The position numbers were made by a program, and so were the translations under genes. A stretch of DNA of 64,000 nt from CBDDKZ01 sp965230415 (GTDB lineage Bacteria > Bacteroidota > Bacteroidia > Cytophagales > JAAEPT01), in assembly GCA_965230415.1 (NCBI GenBank), contig CBDDKZ010000005.1, forward strand, positions 1,860,001 through 1,924,000, in the 5' to 3' direction. This document shows, one piece after another, positions 52,809 through 61,717 of this stretch. Each line of letters begins with the position of its first letter. Position 1 is the first letter of the stretch. The notes under the pieces were generated by a model, which ran no database searches, was not told the origin of the DNA, and saw only the letters and a program-made list of their open reading frames with translations.

Positions 52809-52969
52809 ATGGGGAAATGCTTTGTTCGCTTATGGCCTATTTACGAGAAAACACATTGTTTTAAATGGTACATAAGTATCGATTTTAACTGCAAACATAA
52901 ATTATTATATATGTTTATCATAAGATAATTAAATGAATTATTATAATAATTTATAATTATATTCAAAGT

Positions 52970-53332
52970 ATGACTTTAAAGGATCATAAATGCTTACTAA
53001 AAAACGTGCTCATCATGTTGCTGAGCAGTGTGATCATTGTTTTTTTAAGCACTTATACCAGTGAAGATCAAAAAGAGGAAAAAGAGGATGGTGAGATAGA
53101 GTTAGTAGTAGAGACTGCAGAGAGTGAATCTTATGCTAAAACAGTAATTCTGCCACAGAATAAGGGGACGAACAAAAGATACATTCCCCTTTCTATTGAT
53201 GTCGACAATCTTTTTCATGAGTTCCTGTTAACAAAAAAACTTTTAAGAGGTATTTCATTGCTCTATTGTCAATTAAGGATTGGCTTATTTCAGGCTGCCA
53301 GCAATTTTTCAATCGGCTCAAACCTGAAATAA
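52970..53332 (+). CDS. Small single-span membrane/secreted protein of unknown function
   Basis: A 120-residue product with one hydrophobic span (about residues 12-28, LIMLLSSVIIVFLST in outline) followed by an acidic stretch (EDQKEEKEDGEIE) and a C-terminal part LLTKKLLRGISLLYCQLRIG ahead of LFQAASNFS. That C-terminal part resembles the end of the minus-strand protein at 54211 (PLTKKLYILYSRLQVGEFLQ), so the two may be distant relatives. No known domain. It precedes the conserved hypothetical at 53349 by 16 bases, so they may share a transcript. Confidence 0.6.
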   Translation: MTLKDHKCLLKNVLIMLLSSVIIVFLSTYTSEDQKEEKEDGEIELVVETAESESYAKTVILPQNKGTNKRYIPLSIDVDNLFHEFLLTKKLLRGISLLYCQLRIGLFQAASNFSIGSNLK

Positions 53333-53348
53333 GCAAAAATTGTCAATA

Positions 53349-53633
53349 ATGAATACAATGAAAGTAATTAAAGAAGAATTGACTCAGTATGAGTTTTGTA
53401 GAAATGAAGTGTTAACTACAAAAGATTTACGTCAGGATCGTCAACGTAAACTATTTCATGCCCTTCGCCTCGGGAATTTATACAAGTGTCATGTAAAAAT
53501 TTGGGCCAAGGATATTAATAATAAACGAATTTCAGTGGAAACTACGGTTTGGGCAGTGACAGAGAAGTACGTGGTACTTAAAAGAGGGCTAACGATACCC
53601 ATTAATCGTATTTTCAAAGTTGATCTGGTGTAG
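53349..53633 (+). CDS. Conserved hypothetical Bacteroidota protein (about 94 residues)
   Basis: I prefer the ATG at 53349; a TTG nine bases upstream is also in frame. The segment RQRKLFHALRLGNLYKCHVKI, continued by ISVETTVWAVTEKYVVLKRG and ending TIPINRIFKVDLV, is a pattern I know from many small Bacteroidota proteins of 80-95 residues: an N-terminal helix with the ALxLGN turn, then a small beta-domain with VETTxWA and the closing IPIxRI. The fold suggests a small soluble beta-barrel, possibly nucleic-acid binding, but no function is established. A strong terminator follows. Confidence 0.72.
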   Translation: MNTMKVIKEELTQYEFCRNEVLTTKDLRQDRQRKLFHALRLGNLYKCHVKIWAKDINNKRISVETTVWAVTEKYVVLKRGLTIPINRIFKVDLV

Positions 53634-53658
53634 TTAATGCCCGTTCAATTTTTTTTGA

Positions 53659-53689
53659 GGGACGCTCTTATTTGGGCGTCCCTTTTTTG
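53659..53689 (+). terminator. Intrinsic terminator after the conserved hypothetical gene
   Basis: GGGACGC (53659-53665) pairs perfectly with GCGTCCC (53676-53682), followed by six T. Confidence 0.88.
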
Positions 53690-54013
53690 TTTGCTATAGA
53701 ACTAAATTGTTCTTGGCGAGCTTCTTACTTCATAGCTGTTTTAGTTGAATAAGATCAATATAAGCTGTTAATCGGAACTGGAAAGCAAATTGCGAATGGT
53801 ATTTACCTATTAATAATTATTATCTTTTACATAAAACAAATTTAATTCAACTCAAAAGTTATGGAAAAATTGGAACTGCAAACAAAGGCTTCTGTTAAAC
53901 GCTTAAGGTACAGCATAGGAATAGCGGTTTAAGCATAGCGCTTTCGGACAGAGATCTTCAGTTGAAACAGCTGACTAATAAGATTGCATGCGTTGGCTAA
54001 AAGTGAAATCAGC
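53690..54013. other. Spacer with an ATG-started 23-codon frame, otherwise empty
   Basis: An ATG at 53861 opens 23 codons (MEKLELQTKASVKRL and so on) ending at 53932, and another frame continues as SIALSDRDLQLKQLTNKIACVG to a stop just before 54000. The two could be halves of a decayed small gene with a frameshift, but neither is long enough to support a call. Confidence 0.3.
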
Positions 54014-54049
54014 ACAAAAAAAATGGATTGTCTTACTAAAAGACAATCC
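54014..54049 (-). terminator. Intrinsic terminator of the minus-strand unit at 54057-54618
   Basis: GGATTGTCTT (54025-54034) pairs exactly with AAGACAATCC (54040-54049) around a 5-base loop; the A-run at 54014-54023 is the T-tail for minus-strand transcripts. Confidence 0.85.
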
Positions 54050-54056
54050 AAGTTTC

Positions 54057-54206
54057 TCAATGTGCACTTAATAGATTGTTTATATTAAGTATAACAGGGT
54101 TGACACGGTGAATATTATGGAGAAATAAATGATGGCTGTAATCATTGGGCTTCTTAGGATGAATTTTTTTATCGTAGTCATAATTGTAAATGTTAGCGTT
54201 AGACAT
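54057..54206 (-). CDS. Small ORF of 49 residues, uncertain
   Basis: From the ATG at 54206 (alternatives: ATG 54221, TTG 54254) the frame gives a polar product rich in Asn, His and Tyr (SNANIYNYDYDKKIHPKKP, then HHLFLHNIHRVNPVIL). It starts about 5 bases after the stop of the membrane-protein gene at 54211 and ends 8 bases before a terminator, so the placement is that of a second gene in the unit. The composition is odd and no family is known; it may simply be the untranslated tail. Confidence 0.3.
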   Translation of the reverse strand: MSNANIYNYDYDKKIHPKKPNDYSHHLFLHNIHRVNPVILNINNLLSAH

Positions 54207-54210
54207 ATTT

Positions 54211-54618
54211 TCATAGCGCATTGAAAACCGGGGCTGTCTGTAAAAATTCTCCAACCTGAAGCCTTGAGTACAGGATATACAATTTTTTAGTTAGTGGAAA
54301 AACAAGCGCTCTATTGACTGTCAGGAAATAGCGATGCTGTGAAGTTTTGAAAGGCTTTTTGTGTTCCTCAACGAACTGGAGCTTAATTGATTCCTGCTGG
54401 TTATATCGAGTTATATATTCGCTTTCTATTTCATATTCTTCCGCTAAATCCTCCGGAATTAGTTCAATAAAAACAGAGTGGCAAAGAAACAACGAAACAA
54501 CTACTCCGATTAGTAAGCGGTATTTTTGTATATCCTTTCTTAAACTTGCCGTAGAATGGCACTGCCTATTATTTGTTAAGCAGTCATGTTTAATTGTTTT
54601 ATGCAAGGAAATTGCCAT
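54211..54618 (-). CDS. Small single-span membrane/secreted protein of unknown function
   Basis: A 135-residue protein with a basic N-terminus, one hydrophobic span (about residues 33-50, LLIGVVVSLFLCHSVFI) and an acidic segment (PEDLAEEYEIESEYI). The C-terminal part (HRYFLTVNRALVFPLTKKL, then YSRLQVGEFLQ) is similar in pattern to that of the protein at 52970. The same order of span, acidic stretch and LTKKL box makes a family relation plausible. Function not recognised. It is divergent from the LysR gene at 54709, with 90 bases between them. Confidence 0.55.
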   Translation of the reverse strand: MAISLHKTIKHDCLTNNRQCHSTASLRKDIQKYRLLIGVVVSLFLCHSVFIELIPEDLAEEYEIESEYITRYNQQESIKLQFVEEHKKPFKTSQHRYFLTVNRALVFPLTKKLYILYSRLQVGEFLQTAPVFNAL

Positions 54619-54708
54619 AGTTGTGTCGTTTTTCTATATTGATACGACAAAGGTAATAGCTTGAGTTTATATATTTTTATTTATATATTTTATATATTGC
54701 ATAAATAA

Positions 54709-55626
54709 ATGATTATGAATTATACACTGCATCAATTAAAGATATTCCTAAAAGTAGTTGAATTACAGAGTGTTACGAAAGCTTCTGAGGCGCTGTATCT
54801 CACCCAGCCGGCGGTTTCAATTCAACTCAAAAAGTTACAAGATCAGTTCGATGTACCTCTTACTGAGGTCATAGGGCGCAAGCTATATGTTACCGAATTT
54901 GGTTATAGAATGGCTCAAACAGCTCAACGGATAATAACGGAGGCCGAGACCATTGATCATACCATTAATCAATATAAAGGTTTGTTGGCCGGAAAGATCA
55001 GAATAGCAGTGGTATCTACAGGAAAATATGTATTGCCTTATTTTATCGCTCAATTTGTAAACCAACACAAAGGAATCAACTTTAATATTGATGTGACTAA
55101 TAAAAGTAGTGTGTTAAGGAATATTGAAAATAATGAAGTTGATTTTGCTATGGTTTCTGTCTTGCCGGAAAATCTGGATGTCGAAAAAATCGAGCTCATG
55201 AAGAATGAACTTCATCTGGTGGGAAATGCCGAATCTCCTTATAGTAAATCCAGATTGTCCACAAAACGCCTCGAAGAACTTCCACTTATTTTTCGTGAAA
55301 ATGGTTCTGCCACCAGGAATGTCATGGAAGAATTTTTAAAGAGCAAAAAACTTTCATTAAAAGCTAAATTGGAATTGGTCTCCAACGAGGCTGTTAAGCA
55401 AGCGGTAATTGCCGGCTTAGGGTATTCAATCATGCCCTTAATAGGGATGAGAACGGAATTAAAGAATGGTCAACTAAAGATTATCGAGGTAAACGGGCTT
55501 CCAATTAGTACACATTGGTATTTGATATACAACAAGGGTAAACGTCTTTCTCCGGCTGCTGAAGCGCTTGTCACTTACATAAATGTTGAAAAAGACCGTA
55601 TCATAAAGAATTATTTTAAGGATTAG
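54709..55626 (+). CDS. LysR-family transcriptional regulator
   Basis: The 305-residue protein has the LysR winged helix at the N-terminus (LHQLKIFLKVVELQSVTKAS, then YLTQPAVSIQLKKLQDQF) and a periplasmic-binding-like effector domain (IRIAVVSTGKYVLPYFIAQF, VSNEAVKQAVIAGLGYSIMP). This is the standard length. An in-frame ATG two codons further is an equal start candidate. The effector is unknown. As LysR regulators often control the divergent neighbour, the small membrane-protein gene at 54211 is a possible target. The upstream 90 bases are extremely AT-rich. Confidence 0.93.
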   Translation: MIMNYTLHQLKIFLKVVELQSVTKASEALYLTQPAVSIQLKKLQDQFDVPLTEVIGRKLYVTEFGYRMAQTAQRIITEAETIDHTINQYKGLLAGKIRIAVVSTGKYVLPYFIAQFVNQHKGINFNIDVTNKSSVLRNIENNEVDFAMVSVLPENLDVEKIELMKNELHLVGNAESPYSKSRLSTKRLEELPLIFRENGSATRNVMEEFLKSKKLSLKAKLELVSNEAVKQAVIAGLGYSIMPLIGMRTELKNGQLKIIEVNGLPISTHWYLIYNKGKRLSPAAEALVTYINVEKDRIIKNYFKD

Positions 55627-55648
55627 TCTGATAATTCTTTTGCCTTAA

Positions 55649-56584
55649 CTAATTAAAGGCATAGCCTGTTCGTTCTGTAATGATACTTTTTGGTAGTCTT
55701 TCAACGCTTACAGTCATTTTCACATCTTCCAGAGGCCGCTGGCCTGGCTTATTGGCCCCGGTGGGTGTATAGGTTTCCAACTGGGCTATAATATCAATCA
55801 CTTCCAGTCCTTTTACCACTTCACCAAAAACGGTGTATTGATGATCCAGGTGTGGCGCTCCACCAATTGTGGTGTAGCTTTGACGGGCTTCATTTGAAAA
55901 TCCATCGAATGGCCCTTCTAATGTCGCTGCCCACGCTGCCGGCGTAATTGCATCGATGATGCTATCAATTTCCTGGTGCTTATCCTGCTTTTCCAGCGCT
56001 TGCATACTTTGCAGATAATGTGCATTTTCCGGCTGATCGATGTATTTTTTCACCGCACGTGATTGCTCTTGATAGTGGAGTTTTTTTTCTACAAGGGCCA
56101 GGGTGGCTGAATCGACCGGCGTACCTTGAACAATAGAAAAAATACTGCTGGAAGAACTGCGTTTTGGGTTCTTTTTGTCTTTCAACCGTGCTGCCGACAG
56201 AGCCCCCCGCTTGTGGAAGCGCTTAGCGTTAATTTCAGCCTTTAGGGTATAATTATTCTTCCCTACACCAAGCTGTGTGCCAAGAGGTGCGTCTTTCGAT
56301 TTCGGGTCGCCACCATAAATAAGCAAGTCCTTTATTACACGGTGAAATAACAGGTCATCATAAGCACCATTTTGAGCCAGTTTAATAAAGTTGGCCTTGT
56401 GAATCGGTGTATCATCGTATAAAACGACATACATGTCTCCGTGTTTCGTGCTTATCTTTACCAGGTAGTCTTTTTCAACCTGTTCTTCTTTTGAAGCCGT
56501 TTTTTGGTCTTTCGTTACTTCGTCATTACAGGAAGTGAGTAACAGACATAATGCTACAATTTGTAAAAAGAGTAATTTTTTCAT
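55649..56584 (-). CDS. Cyclophilin-type peptidylprolyl isomerase lipoprotein
   Basis: Starting at ATG 56584 (311 residues) the product has a lipoprotein signal, LLLTS-C at residues 14-19; an upstream in-frame start at 56647 would add 21 residues ahead of the signal and is unlikely. The cyclophilin fold is visible in VKISTKHGDMYVVLYDDTPI, HKANFIKLAQNGAYDDLLFHRVI and the late HQYTVFGEVVKGLEVIDIIA. An inserted helical stretch of about 100 residues (about 150-240) interrupts the domain, as in several Bacteroidota homologues. It would assist folding of proline-containing proteins in the periplasm. Confidence 0.88.
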   Translation of the reverse strand: MKKLLFLQIVALCLLLTSCNDEVTKDQKTASKEEQVEKDYLVKISTKHGDMYVVLYDDTPIHKANFIKLAQNGAYDDLLFHRVIKDLLIYGGDPKSKDAPLGTQLGVGKNNYTLKAEINAKRFHKRGALSAARLKDKKNPKRSSSSSIFSIVQGTPVDSATLALVEKKLHYQEQSRAVKKYIDQPENAHYLQSMQALEKQDKHQEIDSIIDAITPAAWAATLEGPFDGFSNEARQSYTTIGGAPHLDHQYTVFGEVVKGLEVIDIIAQLETYTPTGANKPGQRPLEDVKMTVSVERLPKSIITERTGYAFN

Positions 56585-56757
56585 CGTCGTGGTAAGTACA
56601 TTTGTTGATAGTGGCAGAATTTTGCGACTATGTACCAAATTTTGCACGAAGAAATGACCTGAATCTTAATTCCGGATAGATTACATGTTAACAAAAGGTT
56701 TGTTATCAAGGTGCCGCAACGACATCATCTTCACCTTGATAGCATTTTACAAAAATG

Positions 56758-59652
56758 CTAGTTGCATATAGTACCAAAATTACCCACTAAAAGCAGAAAG
56801 TCATCTACATTGACCCTACCATTTCGATCTAAATCCTGATGGCAGAAAGAACAGGTAGTACCTATGAGTGAGAGCATATCCAGAAAATCATCTACATTTA
56901 CCTGGTTGTCATTGTTGATATCCCCTTCGCAGCCGGTATAACCGGAAGGGCATGTCGCAAATGACTGAGGCATGTAGGCCCAGGTTCCCGTACAATCAAA
57001 AAAATTGTTATTGTTCGGATCACTATAGTACATCATGTTAAGTCCACCATTGATGGCATCACCACTTTGTTTGATGCTTTTTCGCTGATTGGCGGAGGCG
57101 CCCTGAATGAGCGAATAATGCATAATATCATTTTCGTCTACTACATGCTCCAGCATGTGGGCATGGCCCAGTTCATGAATCAGGGTAGCATAAAAATCCT
57201 GCTCGTCGGGGGCAAGGCCGGTATTAAATGGAGGTTCATAATCAGTTTCCTGAGGTACAAACCAGGCATTTAAACCATTGTTCATACCACTAAAATTTTC
57301 TCTCAAAATGATATCGACATCGATATAATAAACAACCGGAATTTCTCCATTTGCATAATTGGATTGTGAGGTACAAAAGTCTTCCCTCCCGCGACTGGTT
57401 AGAGCTACAGCATTCTGATGTTCTGCTTCTGTAAATCGTATATCCTGATGCACCGCGATCATATTGATACCGTCATAGGGCTGATGTGGGTTAGCAGGGT
57501 TTTGTACACCGGCCAGACGCCAGTGCATACCGGTATAGCAACTCCAGTCGGCCAGGGCGCGTTCCACAGCAGCTTTCATCAGAGGGCGCTCATTGATATA
57601 ATTGTTGATATGGAACAAAATGGCATCATCTTCATTAGGGAGGGGGTCTATTATACGTGCGGCTCTGCGACCGATTAAAACAAGATCACCAGTCTTTTCG
57701 AGGTAATTGGCAAAGCTATAAGGAATGTGCATTAGTTGATTGGAAGGATCTGATTTTACTTTGTTACTATTTTGAACGATAAAATAGCCATCTCCCGCAC
57801 TTCCTTTTTCTTCAGGATCAGGGTTGTTATTTGTACGTTTGTAATGATAAATATTAGAGGAAATGCGAGCCACTATTTTGGTATTGCTCCATTCCAAGTA
57901 GTCCAGACTACTGAGGGAATCAATTCGTGTGGTACCACCATCATCGGCAGATGCTACTGAAACTGCGCTGGCATCTCCACGCTCATTCCCAAAGTTGCGT
58001 CCGTGAATGGTAATAATGTCTGTGCCTGTGCCTAAAGCACCTGCAATTACCTGGTTACCAAATAAAGGAAAATCGATCGACGTAATTACCGGCTTGTCTT
58101 CACATAAATTAATGGCTGTGGGTTGTTCAAAAGTAACCTGATCGTATTGTTTTCCGTTACTTGCCGGTGGATCTTCCGGATTTGGGGTATACCAATACAC
58201 CACCGGGATAAAATCGGTGTCGCCAAAAGCCAGGTGGTTATCAGTAGGCAAACAACGGTTAGGTACTTCCATTTTTACATGCACCAATACCTGCTCATTG
58301 ATCGTTACCTGAGTACGGTTGGGTGGACTGTTAAATACCGAACTACAGGCAAATCGTACGGCATCGCCATCGGGTTCTAGCGACATGCCATTCATAGGGT
58401 CCAGGTAAAAGCCGGTATTGAAGGCAGGGCCCAAGGTGATTGTAATTTCCCCATCGAAATTAGGAGCCACCAGTGACGGGTTGTATTGAATCACAAAAGC
58501 AGCGTTGTCAAGATAGGTAGCATTGCTACTGCCGGCAATCATGACATCAAACTCGTAAAAATCAGGTGATCCGGTATTTAGTTGCTGGTTGGCAATGGAA
58601 CAGCTTACACTTTCTACCTGAGCGGGTTTAGTGTTCCGGGTGCTTTTTTTTTTCAGGTACTCCTCCAATGGATAACCTGTTGCGTGGCGCCTTTCGGCTT
58701 CCCGCCATTGCTCATTCCGTATTTTTTCCCGTTCTGCTTCATTTAATTCTTCCCAGGTTTCTTTTTCGCGCTCATCTGTCATTAGCTGTACGTAGTGCGC
58801 TTGTATATAAATACGTTCCCAAATAGCCTCCGCTTTTTTGATATGTTCCGGGTCTTTCAGGTCCGACCAATGATAGACTTTTTTGCCTGTTTCTTTTTCG
58901 ATAAACTCTGGGGATTTGGGCTCTTGTTCGGATTTTTTAATACCACGTTCTTCCAGGTACCGCCAAAAACGATCGTAGGAATTAAATTCCTGACCCATCC
59001 CGGCCATGTGTTTTACTTCAATTGCCATTGAATAAGAAGGATCATTCAGAAAATAATGATTCTTATAATAGTAGCAAAAATAAGAATTAATATAAGGCAC
59101 TAGTGAAATGCCATTAGTAGTGGAATCACGGTAAGTGTTGTATTTACCGTTATTGGCCTTACAAAATAATACAAATTCCTGACCAGGTTGTAGTGATAAT
59201 TCTCTGTTGGTTTTTTCATCTACTACGCTATGTAATTTGTAATCATCATGTAAGTTCCACAAATCAAGTTCAATATTTGCGCAATATACCATATCAGAGG
59301 TATTCAGGACAACTTCAAAGGTATCTGTTTCCAGTTTACCGCGGTACCAGTCCTGGCAGTGCATGAGGTAAGAGCAGTAAGTTTCGAAACGGTCTTTTCC
59401 TATTACCATTTGTTTGGCCAGAACTTTTCCTTTGAAAATGTATTCGGCCTCGGCAAAAATCTTTTCACGGAATTCAGAGAAGCCGGGTTCGTCGTAGGTT
59501 TTAATGCCGTTGACATATCCCACGGTATCTGGCCGGTGGTTTACCTCTTTGGGTTTTTGCCCTTTGACTTTATTTTCGCATGCAGCGCTGTTTTGAGCCC
59601 GTGCGCTGAAAAAAGTGCTTAAAAAAAGGAGTATAAAAAATAAGTTCTTCAT
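56758..59652 (-). CDS. Secreted metzincin-like protein with IPT/TIG domain and C-terminal dockerin
   Basis: The 964-residue protein has a signal peptide (ending SARAQ). Its first ~260 residues are duplicated in the next gene. Residues about 275-350 are charged and helical, then follow a cohesin-like/CalX-like beta region (about 355-520), an IPT/TIG domain (about 535-610) and a peptidase region with LIHELGHAHMLEHV (zinc ligands His826, His830, His836; Glu827), matching HExxHxxxxxH though without the usual Gly. The C-terminus (about 905-964) has two dockerin repeats (DINNDNQVNVDDFLDML and DLDRNGRVNVDDFLLLV). No T9SS sorting domain is present. Role unknown. Confidence 0.85.
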   Translation of the reverse strand: MKNLFFILLFLSTFFSARAQNSAACENKVKGQKPKEVNHRPDTVGYVNGIKTYDEPGFSEFREKIFAEAEYIFKGKVLAKQMVIGKDRFETYCSYLMHCQDWYRGKLETDTFEVVLNTSDMVYCANIELDLWNLHDDYKLHSVVDEKTNRELSLQPGQEFVLFCKANNGKYNTYRDSTTNGISLVPYINSYFCYYYKNHYFLNDPSYSMAIEVKHMAGMGQEFNSYDRFWRYLEERGIKKSEQEPKSPEFIEKETGKKVYHWSDLKDPEHIKKAEAIWERIYIQAHYVQLMTDEREKETWEELNEAEREKIRNEQWREAERRHATGYPLEEYLKKKSTRNTKPAQVESVSCSIANQQLNTGSPDFYEFDVMIAGSSNATYLDNAAFVIQYNPSLVAPNFDGEITITLGPAFNTGFYLDPMNGMSLEPDGDAVRFACSSVFNSPPNRTQVTINEQVLVHVKMEVPNRCLPTDNHLAFGDTDFIPVVYWYTPNPEDPPASNGKQYDQVTFEQPTAINLCEDKPVITSIDFPLFGNQVIAGALGTGTDIITIHGRNFGNERGDASAVSVASADDGGTTRIDSLSSLDYLEWSNTKIVARISSNIYHYKRTNNNPDPEEKGSAGDGYFIVQNSNKVKSDPSNQLMHIPYSFANYLEKTGDLVLIGRRAARIIDPLPNEDDAILFHINNYINERPLMKAAVERALADWSCYTGMHWRLAGVQNPANPHQPYDGINMIAVHQDIRFTEAEHQNAVALTSRGREDFCTSQSNYANGEIPVVYYIDVDIILRENFSGMNNGLNAWFVPQETDYEPPFNTGLAPDEQDFYATLIHELGHAHMLEHVVDENDIMHYSLIQGASANQRKSIKQSGDAINGGLNMMYYSDPNNNNFFDCTGTWAYMPQSFATCPSGYTGCEGDINNDNQVNVDDFLDMLSLIGTTCSFCHQDLDRNGRVNVDDFLLLVGNFGTICN
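58918..59652. repeat. Copy 1 of a 735-bp tandem duplication
   Basis: This stretch, which codes for the first ~245 residues of the metzincin-like protein, recurs at 59732-60466 with a fixed offset of 814 bases and no indels. Long runs are identical base for base, for instance from about 59098 to 59240, with scattered substitutions elsewhere. Confidence 0.9.
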
Positions 59653-59695
59653 GGTGTTAGGATTTGAACAATTAATTAACGAATTATATTATGAT

Positions 59696-60466
59696 TTAAT
59701 TCTTTTTGCTAACAACTAACTCTGTTATCTTGGGCTCTTGTTCGGGTTTTTTAATACCACGTTCTTCCAGGTAGCGCCAGAAACGACTGTGTGAATCGAA
59801 TTCAAGGCCTAAACCAGCCATGTGTCGAACCGAAATTCTCCTAGAGCCATTCGGATTATGTAGTGAGTAGTTATTTGTGTAAAAATAGCAAAAAGAAGAG
59901 TTTACAATTGGCACTAGTGAAATGCCATTAGTAGTGGAATCACGGTAAGTGTTGTATTTACCGTTATTGGCCTTACAAAATAATACAAATTCCTGACCAG
60001 GTTGTAGTGATAATTCTCTGTTGGTTTTTTCATCTACTACGCTATGTAATTTATAACCCTCTTTGAAATCCCACAAATCAAGTTCAATATTTACGCAATA
60101 TACCATATCAGAGGTATTCAGGACAACTTCAAAGGTATCTGTTTCCAGTTCGCCGCGGTACCAGTCCTGGCAGTGCATGAGGTAAGAGCAGTAAGTTTCG
60201 AAACGGTCTTTTCCTGTTACCATTTGTTTGGCTAGAACTTTTCCTTTGAAAATGTATTCGGCCTCGGCAAAAATCTTTTCACGGAATTCAGAGAAGCCGG
60301 GTTCGTCGTAGGTTTTAATGCCGTTGACATATCCCACGGTATCTGGCCGGTGGTTTACCTCTTTGGGTTTTTGCCCTTTGACTTTATTTTCGCATGCAGC
60401 GCTGTTTTGAGCCTGTACGCTAAAAAATGTGCTTAGAAAAAAGAGTATAAAAAATAAGTTCTTCAT
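59696..60466 (-). CDS. Truncated paralogue of the metzincin-like protein (N-terminal domain only)
   Basis: The 256-residue product is almost the same as residues 1-250 of the protein downstream: the signal peptide, ACENKVKGQKPKEVNHRPD, FAEAEYIFKGKVLAKQM and FRYLEERGIKK-like end are all shared. Most differences lie in residues 190-230. After EQEPK the match ends and six new codons (ELVVSKKN region) lead to a stop. It keeps signal peptide and frame, so it may be a working small secreted protein, but it more likely arose as a by-product of a recent tandem duplication. The downstream gene starts 44 bases after it. Confidence 0.8.
   Translation of the reverse strand: MKNLFFILFFLSTFFSVQAQNSAACENKVKGQKPKEVNHRPDTVGYVNGIKTYDEPGFSEFREKIFAEAEYIFKGKVLAKQMVTGKDRFETYCSYLMHCQDWYRGELETDTFEVVLNTSDMVYCVNIELDLWDFKEGYKLHSVVDEKTNRELSLQPGQEFVLFCKANNGKYNTYRDSTTNGISLVPIVNSSFCYFYTNNYSLHNPNGSRRISVRHMAGLGLEFDSHSRFWRYLEERGIKKPEQEPKITELVVSKKN
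59732..60466. repeat. Copy 2 of the 735-bp tandem duplication
   Basis: Upstream copy (in transcription order the first). The right end coincides with the start codon and a shared CATGGTGTT just outside it; the left end lies near a common TTGGGCTCTTG at 59731/58917. Confidence 0.9.
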
Positions 60467-60598
60467 GGTGTTTACTTACTATTTGTACAAAGTAAACCAT
60501 ACCATATTAACTGATCATAGTTTAAAGGTTAAAAATTTACTTTTAAATTTGCATATATGTTGTCATTTTAACTATTGGACTTAGCCAATACCAGCTCG

Positions 60599-61717
60599 CT
60601 ACCACCATTGTTTGTTTGGGTATTCTTTACTTTCCAGGTCAATGATTTCTCCAATAATGGGAATGAAGTAAGGCATTTCAAGTTCCTCGGCTTTCTTAAT
60701 TACCCGTATCGCCGGTTCGTTCCAATCGTGTAATGCCAGCGTAAAAGAGCCCCAATGTATGGGCATCATAATTTTTGCCTGTACATCTACAGCAGCCTGA
60801 GCAGTTTCTTCGGGCATCATATGGATGTCCGCCCAGAGCTCGTTATACTGCCCGCATTCCATTAAACCGAGATCAAAAGGGCCGTATTTTTCACCAATTT
60901 CTTTAAAGTGTGGTCCGTAACCTCCGTCACCACTGAAATAAATATTTTTGCGTTGGCTTTTAATTATCCATGAACCCCACATGGTAGTAGAATTGTCGCC
61001 AATACCGCGCCCGGAAAAATGGCGGGAAGGTGCAAATGCAAACTCCAAATCGTTAACACTGGCTTCATCCCACCAATTAAATTCTTTAATACGGCTTGCT
61101 TCTACACCCCATGATTTGAGGTGGGCTCCTACACCCAAGGGTACCAGAAACTGCTTTGTTTTGCCCTTTAGCTTCATAATGGAGCCATAATCCAGGTGGT
61201 CATAATGGTCGTGAGACAGAATAATTACATCTATTTGGGGTAATTTTTCAATTTCCAATGGCAATTCCTTCACATAGCGCTGCGTACCAATTGTTGGATG
61301 TGGTGCAGGCGAATTTCCCAGCATCGGGTCGAGTAGAATATTCTTGTGATCCAGTTGTAGCAGAAAGGCAGAATGCCCAAACCATATCATACGATCTTTA
61401 GCAACAAGCGCGACCTGTGTGGAATCCAATTTGTTCATTGGAAGTGCATCTTTCGGACTCTTGTTCGGGTTGCCTTTGACGAATGCTTTTAGCATAGCCC
61501 AGATGTTGCCCAAACTCATGTCCATATTTGTGGTTGTGAGATTGATAAATTTGCCTTCGTCATAATGTCCCGATTCTTGATACCTTTTCACATCCTGCGC
61601 ACTGTGTTCACCACCAAATTGCGGACTTGTTTTAAGCCAAATGATGCCACTGATGACTAGAACGAATAATGATGCCATTACAATAATTAAGGTCATACGT
61701 AGTATTTTTTTGATCAT
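60599..61717 (-). CDS. UlaG-like MBL-fold hydrolase, membrane-anchored
   Basis: The 372-residue protein starts with one transmembrane segment (about residues 8-28). The metal site is ILSHDHYDHLDYGSI (HxHxDH), preceded by MIWFGHSAFLLQLDHKNILLDP and followed by FSGDGGYGPHF and MPIHWGSFTLA. This is the UlaG/NAPE-PLD-like group of the metallo-beta-lactamase fold, which contains phospholipase- and lactonase-like enzymes. The RHFSGR stretch is present, as in NAPE-PLD relatives. Substrate unknown. It has its own promoter region; no operon partners. Confidence 0.86.
   Translation of the reverse strand: MIKKILRMTLIIVMASLFVLVISGIIWLKTSPQFGGEHSAQDVKRYQESGHYDEGKFINLTTTNMDMSLGNIWAMLKAFVKGNPNKSPKDALPMNKLDSTQVALVAKDRMIWFGHSAFLLQLDHKNILLDPMLGNSPAPHPTIGTQRYVKELPLEIEKLPQIDVIILSHDHYDHLDYGSIMKLKGKTKQFLVPLGVGAHLKSWGVEASRIKEFNWWDEASVNDLEFAFAPSRHFSGRGIGDNSTTMWGSWIIKSQRKNIYFSGDGGYGPHFKEIGEKYGPFDLGLMECGQYNELWADIHMMPEETAQAAVDVQAKIMMPIHWGSFTLALHDWNEPAIRVIKKAEELEMPYFIPIIGEIIDLESKEYPNKQWW

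Noticed and set aside
53861..53932. ATG-started mini-ORF of 23 codons
   Set aside because: Too short, no ribosome site pattern, and a better-looking continuation lies in another frame; at most a decayed gene.
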